From Acidobacteriaceae bacterium (GTDB lineage: Bacteria > Acidobacteriota > Terriglobia > Terriglobales > Acidobacteriaceae), in contig PKXI01000431.1 in the NCBI GenBank assembly GCA_003133425.1, positions 1 through 9,686 of the forward strand: DNA of 9,686 nucleotides, written 5' to 3'. The notes below the pieces were generated by a model. That model had not been told where the DNA came from, did no database searches, and saw only the letters and a list, made by a program, of their open reading frames with translations. Positions 1 through 7,590 of the stretch are shown piece after piece. The position numbers and the translations under genes were made by a program. Numbering within the stretch: the first letter of the stretch is position 1; each line of letters opens with the position of its first letter.

Positions 1-223
1 GCGCCACATCTCGACTCTACACTTGATCAATACCTGTAAGCGGTGTTAACGAAATCACGCCTCTGACATGTGCAGAGCCATCGCATCTCGCGTTCAGCCA
101 GATGGCTACGACGCTCGAGATAAGACTCCACAACGTTCAAAAGGTCAGCCCTTTCAGACTTCCCCCCAGCGAGCGCCTTTGCGGCCGGAACCTATCCGCG
201 AGTCACTTGCGACTGCAGTTCGA

Positions 224-1501
224 TCATCGGTTCAGCGAAGCGAATTCGCGCAGGGCGCTGAGCAGGCGGCCCACCTCTTCCAGCGTGTTGTAATGCACTA
301 GGCCGATGCGCAGCATTCCGCCTTTCTGTTCTACTTGAAGGCGCTCCGTCAAATTGAGCGCATAGTAGTTGCCGTCCCATGTGAAGATGCCTTGCCCGGC
401 GAGAAATTCGGCAATCATCTTCGGAGAATGATCCCCGATGCGGAGTGAGAGTGTCGAGCAGCGTTCCTCAAATCGCTTGGGATCGGTGATCCCGTAGATG
501 CGTACGCTCGGAATCATCTGCAAGCCCTCGATCAGCTTCGCGATCAGACGTCGCTCGTAGGCGACCGTGGTGCGATAGGCTGCTGCCAGCGCTTCCCGCC
601 GCGTCTTTGCGGTTGGGTCACTGTGGCGGCCCACGCCCGCGATGTATTCGACTGCCGCACCGACCCCGGCGATCAACTCGTGTGCCTGGGTGCCGGTTTC
701 CCACCGATCCGGAATCTCATCGGTTGACGGCCGTACCTTGTAGGGCTGGAATCGCTCTAAATGTTCTCGCTTTCCGTAGAGCGTGCCCATGTGTGGCCCG
801 AAGAATTTGTACGGAGAGCAAACCAGAAAATCGCAATCGAGCTCTTTGATGTCGGTTAGACCATGAGGGGCATAGTGCACCGCGTCAATAAATGTCATTG
901 CGCCGGCAGCATGGGCGAGGCGCGTGATCTCTCCAACTGGATTGATGGTTCCCACCGCATTGGACGCATAGCCTACGGCCACGAGCCGCGTTCGGTGGCT
1001 CAGTTTGCTTTTCAGGTCATCGAGGTCGAGCGCACAGTCCTCTTCGCGAATATCCGCTACCTTGATGACCACTCCCTTTTCCTCAAGTGCCTTCCAGGGC
1101 GAGAAATTGGCGTCATGATCGAGAGTAGTCAGGAGAATCTCATCGCCCGGCCCCAACTCTCGTCCAATCGCCCGCGACAACGCAAGGGTAAGGGTGGTCA
1201 TGTTCTGACCAAAGACAACCTCGCACGGCTCACAATGGAAAAAATCCGCCATTGCCGCACGCGTGTTGGCGATCATCTCGTCGCTACGCCGACTGGTCAA
1301 GAAGGCTCCGTGCGTATTGGCGTTGGAATTCATTAGATAGCTCTGGATCGCGGCAATGACCTGGCTGGGCACCTGGGTACCCGCAGGGCCGTCCAAAAAG
1401 GCTGCCGTCTGCCCGTTTATCCGCGATTCGAGCGATGGAAACTGCGAACGCACCCACGCCAGATCCAGCATCTGGTCCAGATCCGAGCCCACTGTGCTCA
1501 T
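224..1501 (-). CDS. Cysteine-desulfurase-like PLP enzyme (class V aminotransferase) without the catalytic Cys
   Basis: Fold-type I PLP enzyme of 425 residues. Numbering from the ATG at 1501, the phosphate/substrate loop is DGPAGTQ (38-44), the cofactor-stacking region has TLDHDAN (D128, H129), N181 lies in ASNAVGT, the PLP-ring Asp is D206 in DAVH with H209, and the Schiff-base lysine is K232 in SPYKFFGPHMG. True SufS/IscS enzymes carry an R-x-G-x-H-C type motif near the end; here the equivalent stretch reads RIGLVHYNT, with no Cys. Together with overall length this matches the 'cysteine desulfurase-like' subfamily, related to isopenicillin-N-epimerase-type proteins, whose substrate is not established. 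It is probably cytosolic, with no signal peptide. An in-frame TTG at 1507 could be read as the start, but AGGAG lies 9 nt before the ATG and only 3 nt before the TTG, so ATG is chosen. The gene stands alone, with no suf or isc neighbours. The family call is firm; the reaction is unknown. Confidence 0.93.
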   Translation of the reverse strand: MSTVGSDLDQMLDLAWVRSQFPSLESRINGQTAAFLDGPAGTQVPSQVIAAIQSYLMNSNANTHGAFLTSRRSDEMIANTRAAMADFFHCEPCEVVFGQNMTTLTLALSRAIGRELGPGDEILLTTLDHDANFSPWKALEEKGVVIKVADIREEDCALDLDDLKSKLSHRTRLVAVGYASNAVGTINPVGEITRLAHAAGAMTFIDAVHYAPHGLTDIKELDCDFLVCSPYKFFGPHMGTLYGKREHLERFQPYKVRPSTDEIPDRWETGTQAHELIAGVGAAVEYIAGVGRHSDPTAKTRREALAAAYRTTVAYERRLIAKLIEGLQMIPSVRIYGITDPKRFEERCSTLSLRIGDHSPKMIAEFLAGQGIFTWDGNYYALNLTERLQVEQKGGMLRIGLVHYNTLEEVGRLLSALREFASLNR

Positions 1502-1510
1502 TGCCAATGT

Positions 1511-1515
1511 CTCCT
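1511..1515 (-). promoter_or_regulatory. Shine-Dalgarno AGGAG deciding the aminotransferase start
   Basis: The plus strand reads CTCCT, which is AGGAG on the coding strand. The spacing is 9 nt to the ATG at 1501-1499 and 3 nt to the in-frame TTG at 1507-1505. The former is a normal spacing and the latter too short, so the protein most likely begins MSTVGSD. Confidence 0.7.
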
Positions 1516-1522
1516 GTAATCA

Positions 1523-1540
1523 GTACACGGCTCAGTGTAC
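1523..1540. promoter_or_regulatory. Operator-like inverted repeat GTACAC-N6-GTGTAC
   Basis: There is a perfect 6-bp inverted repeat with a 6-bp spacer (GGCTCA) between the divergent aminotransferase and small secreted protein genes. It lies 8 bp from the Shine-Dalgarno sequence of the aminotransferase, where a repressor dimer could occlude transcription or the 5' leader. The half-sites contain TGTAC, but no particular regulator family can be assigned from the sequence. No convincing -35/-10 pair was seen around it, so this is a candidate only. Confidence 0.35.
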
Positions 1541-1720
1541 ATCGGACCCCTTGCAGGAGTTAGTTTTCAGTGAAAGGTGATTAGAAATTACCCAACGTGA
1601 GCCAGACCACGCCTACTTCCGGATCGGCGACAAACCGATAGCGACACTGAAACCTATGGTGAATGGCCGCGCCGATGCGTCACAGCATGAGTCGTGAAGC
1701 CAGTGATAGAATCCCTCGTC

Positions 1721-2410
1721 ATGAAGAGAGCGCTCCTACTTCTCGGTGCTCTGCTCGTTGCGAATGCGCCGGCGCAGCAGCCTGATGACTTTGCTCCAAG
1801 CGGAGTGATTTACGGAACAGTCGTCGATCAGAATGGCCAGCCAGCCAGCGGAATTGGCTTGAGGGCTCACCCGCTGGGGGGTGGGTTCGGTACAATGTTA
1901 CCCACAACAAAAACGGATATAAACGGCAAATACCGCTTTGAAAATCTCTCCTCAAGGGGCGCATATACAGTCCATGCTGATGATGAAAAAGCCGGGTATT
2001 CGGAATACGCCACTGGGCTTGTGAGAGAGATTCCAACTGGCCCGGGAGTTTATGGCGGCATCGCGCAGATAATACTTTCGCCTCAGCAATCTAAAGCAGA
2101 ATTCAATTTTCGCCTCCCACCCAAAGCTGGCTTCCTCCACATTCATCTGACAAACCACAGAACCGGCGCTCCAATCGCGATATTGGACATCAAGGTAACC
2201 TCCCAAGACGAACCTGACCGTTTCAACTTCTCGGAAGGCTGTTTGTCAGATCGCGCTATTCTCCTGCCGCCCGAGAAGGATTTGCGAGTTCACATCTCTT
2301 CTGCCGGATTCCTCGAGTGGGACGAAAGTGTAGGTGCTGGAAAGCTCATCCGCATGGCGTCGGGAAGCTCCTTGGACCTGGATGCGCAGTTGGAGCCATC
2401 GAGCACTTGA
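1721..2410 (+). CDS. Small secreted protein with carboxypeptidase-regulatory-like beta-sandwich
   Basis: Exported protein of 229 residues from the ATG at 1721. The N-terminus MKRALLLLGALLVANAPA is a classic Sec signal peptide (positive n-region, Leu-rich core, A-P-A before QQ). Residues about 27-100 look like a CarboxypepD_reg / Cna-B-like domain: VIYGTVVDQNGQPASGI, then a T-D-x-x-G-K-Y-R-F-E-N-L strand-turn and an AYTVHADD strand, the usual G-x-V...G...A...T-D-x-x-G-x-Y order. Residues about 130-229 (FRLPPKAGFLHIHL onward) probably form a second beta-rich domain that I do not recognise. A GTG at 1694 would add nine residues before the signal peptide and lacks a ribosome site; the ATG also lacks a clear one. 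Such domains are usually carbohydrate- or protein-binding modules or assembly aids. The downstream receptor has the same fold at its N-terminus, which is suggestive, but 365 bp separate the genes. The specific function is unknown. Confidence 0.8.
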   Translation: MKRALLLLGALLVANAPAQQPDDFAPSGVIYGTVVDQNGQPASGIGLRAHPLGGGFGTMLPTTKTDINGKYRFENLSSRGAYTVHADDEKAGYSEYATGLVREIPTGPGVYGGIAQIILSPQQSKAEFNFRLPPKAGFLHIHLTNHRTGAPIAILDIKVTSQDEPDRFNFSEGCLSDRAILLPPEKDLRVHISSAGFLEWDESVGAGKLIRMASGSSLDLDAQLEPSST

Positions 2411-2775
2411 GACACTGGATCTCAGCAGAAATCGACGGAGCAACTAAGGGGATCGAGCGCTTCAGGAAAAGATCTCTGTTGCTCCCGAGTTCGCTTGGTC
2501 GAGGGCTTACTTGTTTAAAAAAACGGGTTACTTCCTGTTTGGCGACCAACCGCTCGAAACCCGGGTTCCTCTGGCATCTTCGCCGGCATTGTTACAAAAG
2601 AATTCGACAAAAACATCGCATTATCTCACCAGCATCAGTGGCTAGATTCCCTGATCCGGCCGCGTCAGGCAAGGATCGGTTGCGAAGTAACTACGTTTCA
2701 ACGCCAGGTGCGGGCCGCGTCTCTTGCGACAGGAATCACACCATTCTCAATGCAATTACCGTTATTCTGTAATAC
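2411..2775 (+). other. 365-bp leader region upstream of the TonB-dependent receptor; no gene seen
   Basis: No reading frame here has protein-like composition or a recognisable motif. A frame crossing the region (2317-2772) overlaps the preceding gene out of frame and is rich in Arg/Cys/His, as expected of a shadow. No convincing sigma-70 promoter or terminator was found. A-rich stretches at about 2514-2524 and 2595-2615 are the likeliest place for a promoter. The receptor ATG has no Shine-Dalgarno match in the preceding 20 nt. Confidence 0.5.
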
Positions 2776-5700
2776 ATGCAATCGTGGTGGTTAGGCCTCC
2801 CTCGCTCCCTGCTTTTGGGGTTGTTTGGTTTTTCGTGCATCGTGCAAATATTGGCACAGGCTCATGAGCCCGGGGTCAGCGGAGCCGCGCAGCCAACCGC
2901 TCCGCCGGTGGCAGTCTCAGTCCGAGGGCAGGTCACCGACCCCTCAGGAGCGCTGATGCCCGGTGCGAAGATCACGATTACCACAACCTCGGGAGAAGAC
3001 GTGGCCTCGGCCGTTTCGGATGCGTCCGGCAGCTTTCTGATCAGAGGCCTCAAGCCTGGCGACTATAAGATTCGCGCCACTTTTTCCGGCTTCGTACCCT
3101 TCCAATCCGGCATCATCACGCTGGCTGCGAATCAGGTAAAGCGCATTGACATTGTGATGGCCATTGAAGTTGCCCAGCAAAGTGTTTCGGTTTCCGACGA
3201 AGTTGCTGAGGTCAACGTCGAAGCGGGTGGCAACACGAGCGCCGTGGTGCTCAAAGGCGAAGATCTTCAGGCACTTGCCGACGACCCGGACGAGTTGGCA
3301 AGCGAATTATCGGCATTGGCCGGGCCGGCTGCCGGCCCCAACGGCGGAGAGATCTTTATTGACGGGTTCAGCGGAGGCGAACTTCCCCCGAAGTCGGCGA
3401 TCCTGCAGATTCGGGTAAACCAAAATCCCTTCTCGGCTGAATTCGACCGGCTGGGCTATGGACGCATTGAGATCCTTACCAAGCCGGGAACGGAGAAGCT
3501 GCATGGACAAGCTCTTCTGCAGGGCAACGACAAGTCCTTCAATACGGGCAATCCGTTCACGGCAAACATTCCGGAGTATCACAGCTACCAGTTCAGCGGC
3601 TCGCTGAGCGGGGCAATTTCAAGAAGCGCCTCTTTCTTTCTCAGCGTGGATAGCCGCAACCAGCAAAACGTCAACGCCTGGGTAATTCCGGATGCGGTTT
3701 TGCCGAACAGCGCCGGTGTTTACGTGGACAACAATAACTATGCCGTCAGCCTTCTGAGCCCGCACATTCGGGACAACGCCTCGTTGCGGTTCGATTGGCA
3801 GATGGGCAAGACGACCATGACTGCGCGGTACGGTTTTTGGTATGAGAATGAAAAGGGTAACCTCGACTCCGGCCCCGGCACTCTGACCAGCGGCTCAACG
3901 CACGAGTCCAACTCCGACCACACCGTGCAAATGTCGAGCTCGACGATCTTCAACGATCACTTCATCAACGAGAGCCGTTTTCAGTTTGAGCGGCACGATG
4001 AAAATCACTACCCGGATTCGACCGAGCGCACCGTCAGCGTGGCGGGCGATTTTGTGGGCGGCGGCTTTACCGGCCAGACAAGCCAGGATCATCGGGTCGC
4101 CCTCGAATTCCAGAACCTCAGCACGCTGAGCCACGGCATCCACGCCATCGAATTCGGAACGCGCATCCGCGACAACCGCGACGCCAATAAGAGCAACGCA
4201 AACTTTAACGGCAGGTTCGATTTTTCTCCCGCTACCATTGGGCAAACCACGTACTCCGCGACCCAGGTGTATGAGCAGTTAGCGAATGGCCTGGCCAGCG
4301 GCAAGAGCTTCAACAGCCTGGTACAACAGGGATTTGGTCCTTCATCGGCCAGTTACGCCGCCGGCAATCCATCGGCGGTGGCGAATGTTTTTGACGTTGC
4401 TTTGTTTGCGCAGGATGATGCGCGGGTGAACCCCCGGCTTACAGTCTCAGGTGGGATTAGGTGGGAGGCGCAGAACCATATTGCCGATCACGATGACTGG
4501 GCTCCGCGCGCGGCACTGACCTATGCGCTCGATGGCGGAAAGGGGAAAAAGACCAGGACGGTGGTTCGCGCCGGATATGGATTCTTTTATGACCGGGTTG
4601 GAACTCGAAACCTGATGACCATTCAACATGCCGATGGAGTGACACAGATCGTGCTGACTGATCCGAACTGCAGCTCAAGCGCGACCTCTCTGGACAGCAT
4701 CGACATGACAACCTGCGCGAGCGGCACAGGAGTCGGGACGACGAACACAGCGCCCGTCCACTATGAGATTGCGCCGAACTACCACGCAACTTACACCGAG
4801 CAAGCGGGAGCAAGTATTGAGAGGCAATTGCTGGCGGGCGCGAGCGTAACGCTTACGTATCTGCACTCGTTTGGCGTTCACCAGCAGGTGCTTCGGAATG
4901 CCAACCAGGCCATCGGGGGTACTCCGCAGACCAGCTCGCAGAGCTTCCTCTACCAGTATTTCCCAGAGGCAATTTTCAAGCAGAATCAGATTATCGCCAG
5001 CTTCAGCGCCAGGGCCGGGAAGAACCTGTCATTGAGCGGGTTTTATACCTACTCCTCGGCAACAAGCAACGGGGCTGGTCCTGATGGCAACAATGCTGTT
5101 TCGAACGCCTATGATCTCGATCAGGATTATGGACGAGCCGGTTTTGTTTTGCGGAATGTAGCATTCCTGACGGGAACCTATAACGGTCCATGGGGACTGA
5201 CCTTTAATCCCTTCCTGGTTACTCAATCGGGACGGCCCTTTAACATCACGCTCGCCGCCGATCCGTTGAATAACCTGTTCAACCAGCGGCCGACCTATGC
5301 GACAACATCTACTCCTGTGGCAGATCAGGTGGTGACTCCGTTTGGTGTTCTCGATAGTGCCGCACTTGCGGGCGAGACCCTGGTTCCCGTGAATCGAGGG
5401 AGCGGGCCTGCGGCGGTGGCTGTGAATTTGCGCATTAGCCGATCTTTCGGGTTCGGCGGCAAACTCGCAGGTGCGAACCGTGGAGGGGGGGACGATAGCA
5501 CGTTAATCAGCGCTCCGAGCAGCAACACCACACGGCCGGGTCGAGGGGGCCCGGGCGGAGGAAGCCTTGGTGGAGGAGGACTTGGCAGCGGTGACGGCGG
5601 GGCGCCAGCCGTGGGCACTGCGTCGGGAAGCGGGGGACGCACATATGCATTGCGCTTCAGTATTCAGGTGCTTAATGTTTTCAATAACATTGACTATGGA

Positions 5701-5820
5701 ACGCCTGTGGGTGTGCTCGGCACTTCATATTTCAATCGCTCCACGTCTCTGGCCGGCGGAGCGTTCAGCACCGGTTCGGCTGCGCGACGCATCTTTGCGC
5801 AGGCCGCATTCTCGTTCTGA
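2776..5820 (+). CDS. Oar-like TonB-dependent outer-membrane receptor with N-terminal carboxypeptidase-regulatory domain
   Basis: Outer-membrane protein of 1,014 residues. Residues 1-28 are a signal peptide (core LLLGLFGF, likely cut after ILAQA). Residues 46-130 are a CarboxypepD_reg-like domain (VRGQVTDPSGALMPGAKITI, then SDASGSFLIRGLKPGDYKI). Residues about 150-240 are plug-like, with the lineage-typical stretch IDGFSGGELPPKSAIL...NQNPFSAEFDRLGYGRIEI and KPGTEKLHGQ. The rest is the beta-barrel, closed by IFAQAAFSF with a C-terminal aromatic (F1014) as the assembly signal. No TonB box is obvious. The mature chain has only two cysteines, C632 and C647, in what looks like an external loop, so a disulfide is plausible. 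Residues 894-955 are a glycine-rich insertion in what should be a short periplasmic turn. The ATG is chosen because a stop (TAA at 2770) lies just upstream and it gives a full signal peptide, although no ribosome site is visible. The family is known for uptake of large or scarce ligands; the ligand here is unknown. Confidence 0.93.
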   Translation: MQSWWLGLPRSLLLGLFGFSCIVQILAQAHEPGVSGAAQPTAPPVAVSVRGQVTDPSGALMPGAKITITTTSGEDVASAVSDASGSFLIRGLKPGDYKIRATFSGFVPFQSGIITLAANQVKRIDIVMAIEVAQQSVSVSDEVAEVNVEAGGNTSAVVLKGEDLQALADDPDELASELSALAGPAAGPNGGEIFIDGFSGGELPPKSAILQIRVNQNPFSAEFDRLGYGRIEILTKPGTEKLHGQALLQGNDKSFNTGNPFTANIPEYHSYQFSGSLSGAISRSASFFLSVDSRNQQNVNAWVIPDAVLPNSAGVYVDNNNYAVSLLSPHIRDNASLRFDWQMGKTTMTARYGFWYENEKGNLDSGPGTLTSGSTHESNSDHTVQMSSSTIFNDHFINESRFQFERHDENHYPDSTERTVSVAGDFVGGGFTGQTSQDHRVALEFQNLSTLSHGIHAIEFGTRIRDNRDANKSNANFNGRFDFSPATIGQTTYSATQVYEQLANGLASGKSFNSLVQQGFGPSSASYAAGNPSAVANVFDVALFAQDDARVNPRLTVSGGIRWEAQNHIADHDDWAPRAALTYALDGGKGKKTRTVVRAGYGFFYDRVGTRNLMTIQHADGVTQIVLTDPNCSSSATSLDSIDMTTCASGTGVGTTNTAPVHYEIAPNYHATYTEQAGASIERQLLAGASVTLTYLHSFGVHQQVLRNANQAIGGTPQTSSQSFLYQYFPEAIFKQNQIIASFSARAGKNLSLSGFYTYSSATSNGAGPDGNNAVSNAYDLDQDYGRAGFVLRNVAFLTGTYNGPWGLTFNPFLVTQSGRPFNITLAADPLNNLFNQRPTYATTSTPVADQVVTPFGVLDSAALAGETLVPVNRGSGPAAVAVNLRISRSFGFGGKLAGANRGGGDDSTLISAPSSNTTRPGRGGPGGGSLGGGGLGSGDGGAPAVGTASGSGGRTYALRFSIQVLNVFNNIDYGTPVGVLGTSYFNRSTSLAGGAFSTGSAARRIFAQAAFSF
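5455..5640 (+). other. Glycine-rich low-complexity insertion inside the receptor barrel (residues 894-955)
   Basis: This segment is in frame with the receptor and encodes about 62 residues made mainly of Gly, with Ser, Ala, Pro and Arg (runs such as RGGPGGGSLGGGGLGSGDGG). It sits between two clear barrel strands, VAVNLRISRSFGF (881-893) and YALRFSIQVLNVF (957-969). Counting back from the C-terminal strand puts the connection on the periplasmic side. Alignment to close relatives would show whether the insertion is conserved. Confidence 0.7.
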
Positions 5821-6038
5821 ACGATTATTTGCTGGTTGGTTGGCAGTCGATCGCACCGCCAGCCCCATCGGAAGCTAAATTCCAGGGTTGCGGTCGAATC
5901 ACCGGCTAGCCTTCCCCAACCGGAGATTGGGCCTCGCCAGGACCTCTGCCGGGCACCTGTCAGCGTTTTGAAGAGGTCTTCTGCCAGAAATGTGAGGCGG
6001 CGATCTCCTCATGGACTGGTTCCTTGCGGGCCTCTGTG

Positions 6039-6062
6039 AAAAATGCTATCGATCTGCGATAG
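6039..6062 (-). terminator. Rho-independent terminator of the esterase gene
   Basis: On the minus strand, CTATCG-CAGAT-CGATAG forms a 6-bp stem with a 5-nt loop, followed by CA and five T residues (A5 at 6039-6043 on the plus strand). It begins about 10 nt after the esterase stop codon, which is where a terminator belongs. The stem is short and only half GC, so termination may be partial. Confidence 0.55.
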
Positions 6063-6071
6063 GCTTCGGCG

Positions 6072-7247
6072 TTATTGACCAGCCCCTTTAACGGTGTAGC
6101 CCTGCCACACGTACTCCAAAGCCTCAGGAAGAGTTTGTTGTTTCACGCCGCGGTCTACGTGGCCGGCGTTGCGGGCGAAAACAAACTGATAGTGATAGCC
6201 CTTGGCGGCCAGCACCCTGGCCATGTTCTCGTTGGCCACAACCCAGTCGTGCATGTGGTCGCCGAGGGGATTTGGATTGAAGAGATCCCTGTCGCCCACT
6301 TCCATCCAGAGGCGGATCGGCTTGGCAGGGCTATTGGGAATCAGGTGCTCGTGAAACTCCCAGGCGCCGTGAGGGGACTGCGGGTTATAAGGCCACTGCT
6401 GGTTAACATAAGTTCCCGAGTAAGTGAGAACGCGGTGGTACCACTCAGGATGGTACCAGGCCATGATGAGCGCGCAGGAGCCGCCGGAGCTGCCGCCCAT
6501 GGTGACCCGGGCATCGGGATCGTGCGCGAGTTTGACGTGGGCCTGCGCTTCGACCAGCGGAAGGACTTCGTTTTCGACAAACTCGGCATAGCGACCGGAC
6601 ATGGTGTCGTACTCGAGGCCGCGCTCACTGCCCTGCGCATCGCCGGAGCCGTTGCCGATGGAGATTGCGACCTGGACGGGCACCTTGTGCTCGGCAATGA
6701 GACTGTCGAGAGCCGTAAACAGGGCGCGATCCGGCCCGTCCGCACCGACGATGAATGGGGCTGATGTGCCCGGAACGTATTGCGCGGGGACGTAGACGGC
6801 GACGTGGCGCGTGTAGGGAGCGGGGTGGCTGGTGGTGACGATGAGCTTGGCGGGATCGGCGGGATCGGACGTGCCAATGGTGCCGGGGTCGCGGGCGATG
6901 CCGGGATAGATTTTGCTGTCGGCCGAACTCATGGTGAACTCGATGACCGTTCCCTTCGGCACTTCGGGCTGCACCGTCATGTCCTGCGCCGGATTGTGCG
7001 TCGGCCCAAGGATGAAGTTGCCGTCTGCGTCCGCGGGAGGGATGGCGCCGTCGGGTAGCTCCCTGGCGGAAACATAACCGGGGGTATTGGGGTCGCGGGT
7101 AGGCGGCGCCGGGCGCGGTGGACGCGCGGAGGCGGGTGGCGCGGTTGCGGTGGCGGGCGCCTGGGGGAATGCCGAAGTTGCGGGGGCGATGAGGCAAAGC
7201 GCAGCCATGAACTCTAGCGAGGATGCGGTGCGGAGAAGACGAAGCAT
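6072..7247 (-). CDS. Secreted alpha/beta-hydrolase, esterase D / enterochelin-esterase type
   Basis: Protein of 391 residues from the ATG at 7247. Residues 1-26 form a signal peptide (MAALCLIAPATSA core, cut near TSA-FPQA). Residues 28-52 are a Pro/Ala-rich linker. Residues about 55-130 look like an N-terminal beta domain of the kind that precedes the catalytic domain in enterochelin-esterase-like enzymes. The catalytic domain follows, with RHVAVYVPAQY (147-157), the nucleophile elbow GGSSGG (S254 in G-x-S-x-G), the likely acid D319 in EVGDRD, and H363 in NAGHVD. The SERGLEYDT stretch (207-215) matches the family's conserved R-x-x-[DE]-Y-[DT] region. An upstream in-frame extension of 36 residues is rejected: the chosen ATG has AGGGAG 6 nt away and opens the signal peptide. 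It acts in the periplasm or outside the cell on an ester substrate. Siderophores, acetyl/feruloyl polysaccharides and simple esters are all possible. It converges on the TonB receptor, which could import the product. Confidence 0.9.
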   Translation of the reverse strand: MLRLLRTASSLEFMAALCLIAPATSAFPQAPATATAPPASARPPRPAPPTRDPNTPGYVSARELPDGAIPPADADGNFILGPTHNPAQDMTVQPEVPKGTVIEFTMSSADSKIYPGIARDPGTIGTSDPADPAKLIVTTSHPAPYTRHVAVYVPAQYVPGTSAPFIVGADGPDRALFTALDSLIAEHKVPVQVAISIGNGSGDAQGSERGLEYDTMSGRYAEFVENEVLPLVEAQAHVKLAHDPDARVTMGGSSGGSCALIMAWYHPEWYHRVLTYSGTYVNQQWPYNPQSPHGAWEFHEHLIPNSPAKPIRLWMEVGDRDLFNPNPLGDHMHDWVVANENMARVLAAKGYHYQFVFARNAGHVDRGVKQQTLPEALEYVWQGYTVKGAGQ

Positions 7248-7253
7248 GGGGAA

Positions 7254-7259
7254 CTCCCT
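7254..7259 (-). promoter_or_regulatory. Ribosome-binding site AGGGAG of the esterase
   Basis: AGGGAG on the coding strand lies 6 nt before the ATG at 7247-7245. It supports this start over the longer in-frame reading beginning at 7355, which would bury the signal peptide inside the protein. Confidence 0.65.
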
Positions 7260-7284
7260 GGTGTCGCAGGAATGTCTATCTGTG

Positions 7285-7299
7285 CGCGCGCGGCGCGCG
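7285..7299. repeat. CG-alternating inverted repeat in the esterase leader
   Basis: CGCGCG-CGG-CGCGCG gives a 6-bp all-GC stem with a 3-nt loop. In the minus-strand transcript it lies about 38 nt before the esterase start codon, downstream of the proposed -10. It could stabilise the leader mRNA, or be an alternating purine-pyrimidine tract able to form Z-DNA. It may be only a product of local composition. Confidence 0.4.
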
Positions 7300-7314
7300 T
7301 AAGCCAGCCGAGGA

Positions 7315-7323
7315 AATATAACA
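7315..7323 (-). promoter_or_regulatory. Candidate extended -10 promoter for the esterase
   Basis: TGTTATATT on the minus strand is an extended -10 (TG-N-TATATT), 68 bp upstream of the esterase ATG. At 17 bp further upstream the hexamer TGCGAT (7338-7343) is a poor -35 and overlaps the small palindrome ATCGC-A-GCGAT, which might be an operator. Inferred from consensus only. Confidence 0.35.
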
Positions 7324-7537
7324 CTTATTGGGGGTGCATCGCAGCGATTGTCCACAGGTTACGCCGGAATACCGGGAAACCGTCTTAAAACGCCATTTTT
7401 GAGTTGGGGATGGATAGGCGACCAAATGGGCGGAAACCGGCAATGAGCGGGCCTGGTGCTGCTTTGCCACCCTTATCATGATGAATCTGCGTTTTTGCAT
7501 GGAGGCATTCATTGCGGTTCGGTTCGAGTGCGCTGCC

Positions 7538-7549
7538 TTCCAATTGGAA
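7538..7549. promoter_or_regulatory. 12-bp palindrome TTCCAATTGGAA, candidate operator
   Basis: A perfect 12-bp palindrome 36 bp upstream of the proposed extended -10 of the membrane protein gene. The position suits an activator or repressor dimer. No regulator can be named. Confidence 0.3.
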
Positions 7550-7581
7550 TGGCATCGTTGATCCCGCGGTCGCGCTTTGAA

Positions 7582-7590
7582 TGCTATAGT
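7582..7590 (+). promoter_or_regulatory. Candidate extended -10 promoter for the membrane protein
   Basis: TGCTATAGT is a TG-N-TATAGT extended -10 element, about 60 bp before the GTG start. No good -35 lies at 16-18 bp; TTGATC (7558-7563) is too far away at 21 bp. Extended -10 promoters can work without a -35, so it remains a reasonable candidate. Confidence 0.35.

Noticed and set aside
68..301. Plus-strand frames at the left edge, and CTCTG-N7-CAGAG at 61-77
   Set aside because: The frames overlap the aminotransferase 3' end and show nothing protein-like. The hairpin has a 5-bp stem and no T tract on either strand.
863..1336. 157-residue plus-strand frame antisense to the aminotransferase
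   Set aside because: It lies entirely inside a gene with full motif support, has no ribosome site and no recognisable domain; a shadow frame.
2408..2424. TGAGA-N7-TCTCA hairpin at the stop of the small secreted protein
   Set aside because: The stem is short and AT-containing with no T run, so it is not a credible terminator.
2317..2772. 151-residue plus-strand frame between the small secreted protein and the receptor
   Set aside because: Overlaps the preceding gene out of frame, is Arg/Cys/His-rich and has no ribosome site or motif.
5915..5931. CCCAA-N7-TTGGG inverted repeat after the receptor gene
   Set aside because: 5-bp stem without a following T tract; no terminator for the receptor could be supported.
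6075..6764. 229-residue plus-strand frame antisense to the esterase
   Set aside because: Composition follows the high third-position GC of the opposite strand, with His/Val/Gly-rich text and no motif; the esterase on the other strand has a complete catalytic triad.
6341..7197. Two long minus-strand frames overlapping the esterase
   Set aside because: Pro/Arg/Ser-rich frame-shifted readings of the esterase, with no independent start signal.
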